From contig JBIJDM010000156.1 in NCBI GenBank assembly GCA_044344145.1, positions 1 to 7,042 on the forward strand: DNA of 7,042 bases, written 5' to 3'. Of the stretch, positions 5,762 to 7,042 are shown one piece after another. Below the pieces are notes generated by a model that had not been told where the DNA came from, made no database searches, and saw only the letters and a list, made by a program, of their open reading frames with translations. The position numbers and the translations under genes were made by a program. Each line of letters starts with the position of its first letter. Positions within the stretch are counted from its first letter, which is position 1. Source of the stretch: JBAXGE01 sp044344145 (GTDB lineage: Bacteria > Planctomycetota > Phycisphaerae > WQYP01).

Positions 5762-7042
5762 ATGGCCAAGACGGTAAAAATCGTGATTGACGACAAGACC
5801 TACGAATACCCGCTGATTGAGGGTACCGAAGGGGATATCGGGATTGATATCGCCAAGCTCCGGGCGGATACCGGGCTGGTGACCTTGGACCCGGCGTTTA
5901 TGAATACCGCCAGCACCACTTCGACCATCACCTACATTGATGGCGACAAGGGGATTCTGCGGTATCGGGGCATCCCGATTGAAGAATTCGACAAGGACCC
6001 GGATTTCGTGGAAACGGCCTGGATGCTGATTTTCGGCCGGCTGCCGGTGGAAAGCGAACTGCTACGGTTCCGTGCCCGCCTGACCGCCAATGCCCACCTG
6101 CACGAAGGCTTGAAGCACCACTTCGACGGCTTCCCGCTGTCAGCGCCCCCGATGGCGATGATGTCGGCCATGATCAACGCGATGAGCTGTTATCATGCCG
6201 AATTGCACCGGTACGACGATGAAGCGGTGTTTGAAGAAGCTGCGGCCCGGTTGATTTCCAAGATTCGCACCATCGCGGCGTTCACCTATCGCCGGGTGAA
6301 CGGGTTGCCGTTCATCTATCCCGATCCCAAGTTGCGTTATTGTGCCAACTTCCTGCACATGATGTACTCGATGCCCTATGAACAGTACATCGTGGATGAG
6401 GATGTGGAAGACGCGCTGAATTTGATCTTTATTCTGCACGCCGACCACGAGCAGAACTGTTCGACCTCGACGGTGCGCATGGTGGGCAGCAGCAAGGCCA
6501 ACCTCTTTGCCAGTTGCGCTGCGGGCGTGTGCGCCCTGTGGGGCCCGCTGCACGGCGGGGCGAATGTGGAAGTGATGACCATGCTGGAAAAAATCCACAA
6601 CGGCGGCATGACCGCCGAGAAGTATATCGAACTGGCCAAGCAGAAGGACTCGGGCGTGCGGCTGATGGGCTTCGGCCACCGCGTGTACAAGAACTTTGAC
6701 CCGCGGGCCAAGATGCTGCAAAAGACCTGCGAACGACTGATGAAGAAACTGCGGCGGCATGATCCGCTGCTGGACATCGCCCGCAAACTGGAAGAATTGG
6801 CGCTCAAAGACCCGTACTTTGTGGACCGCAAGCTGTATCCGAATGTGGACTTCTATAGCGGTATCATCATGCGGGCCATCGGGATTCCGACCAATATGTT
6901 CACCGTGATGTTCACCATCGGGCGTCTGCCCGGCTGGATTGCCCACTGGAAGGAACAGCACGACGATGCCAGCGCCAAGATCGCCCGCCCGCGGCAGATT
7001 TACACCGGGCCGATCAATCAGCATTACGTGCCGATCAATAAG
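5762..7042 (+). CDS. gltA: citrate synthase, type II (nearly complete, stop beyond the window)
   Basis: Citrate synthase joins acetyl-CoA and oxaloacetate to give citrate, the entry step of the TCA cycle, in the cytoplasm. The N-terminal beta domain (about residues 1-50) and the TLDPAFMNTAS and ITYIDGDKGILRYRG stretches mark the hexameric type II form typical of Gram-negative bacteria. In E. coli that form is inhibited by NADH. The catalytic residues are all in place: H264 in GPLHGGAN, H306 in GFGHRVYKNFDP and D363 in PNVDFYSGII, almost the same numbers as E. coli (264, 305, 362). The frame is open for exactly 427 codons to the final base, ending QHYVPINK, so by length little but the stop should be missing. 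AGGTGG (5751-5756) lies five bases before the ATG. The gene stands alone behind a 139-base leader. Assignment certain. Confidence 0.97.
   Translation, partial: MAKTVKIVIDDKTYEYPLIEGTEGDIGIDIAKLRADTGLVTLDPAFMNTASTTSTITYIDGDKGILRYRGIPIEEFDKDPDFVETAWMLIFGRLPVESELLRFRARLTANAHLHEGLKHHFDGFPLSAPPMAMMSAMINAMSCYHAELHRYDDEAVFEEAAARLISKIRTIAAFTYRRVNGLPFIYPDPKLRYCANFLHMMYSMPYEQYIVDEDVEDALNLIFILHADHEQNCSTSTVRMVGSSKANLFASCAAGVCALWGPLHGGANVEVMTMLEKIHNGGMTAEKYIELAKQKDSGVRLMGFGHRVYKNFDPRAKMLQKTCERLMKKLRRHDPLLDIARKLEELALKDPYFVDRKLYPNVDFYSGIIMRAIGIPTNMFTVMFTIGRLPGWIAHWKEQHDDASAKIARPRQIYTGPINQHYVPINK

Noticed and set aside
6140..7024. Long open frame (294 codons) on the minus strand
   Set aside because: It lies wholly opposite citrate synthase, is rich in His, Arg and Gly as expected from a GC-rich antisense frame, and shows no family motif.

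Overview
The window looks like chromosomal DNA from a free-living Gram-negative-type bacterium. The citrate synthase is the hexameric type II form with the N-terminal beta domain, and most genes are GC-rich with good AGGAG or AGGTGG ribosome sites. An ECF sigma factor, a four-cluster ferredoxin of the MauM/NapG type and a small conserved-looking protein next to a RbsD/FucU protein would suit Planctomycetota. That placement is a recollection-based inference of low to moderate confidence; no rRNA or other definitive marker is present.

Layout. The left half is on the minus strand. It holds the start of an ECF sigma factor gene (cut by the window edge), a 924-residue protein joining seven 43-residue TPR-like repeats to a metallo-beta-lactamase (MBL) fold, and a 219-residue protein with four [4Fe-4S] clusters. 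A roughly 130-bp divergent promoter region follows. The right half is on the plus strand. A tight three-gene cluster encodes a MarC-family membrane protein, a 111-residue protein of unknown function and a RbsD/FucU-type sugar mutarotase. A separate leader then precedes citrate synthase, whose reading frame is open to the last base; by length it lacks little more than its stop codon.

What stands out. The TPR-MBL gene is the accessory part. Three hand-counted 60-base lines inside it are about 42-52% G+C, against about 52-73% in three lines from the neighbours. It carries a 129-bp tandem repeat and sits between two direct copies of a 35-36 bp hairpin element. One copy lies at the 3' end of the TPR-MBL gene and the other at the 3' end of the Fe-S gene, in the same orientation relative to the gene ahead of it. 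A cassette-like insertion or a dispersed gene-end element would both explain this arrangement. The MBL domain keeps all the metal-ligand positions I can check, so it is probably an active hydrolase. A stand-alone sensor-effector (possibly defence) protein is a reasonable but unproven idea. The remaining genes look like ordinary metabolism and membrane functions.
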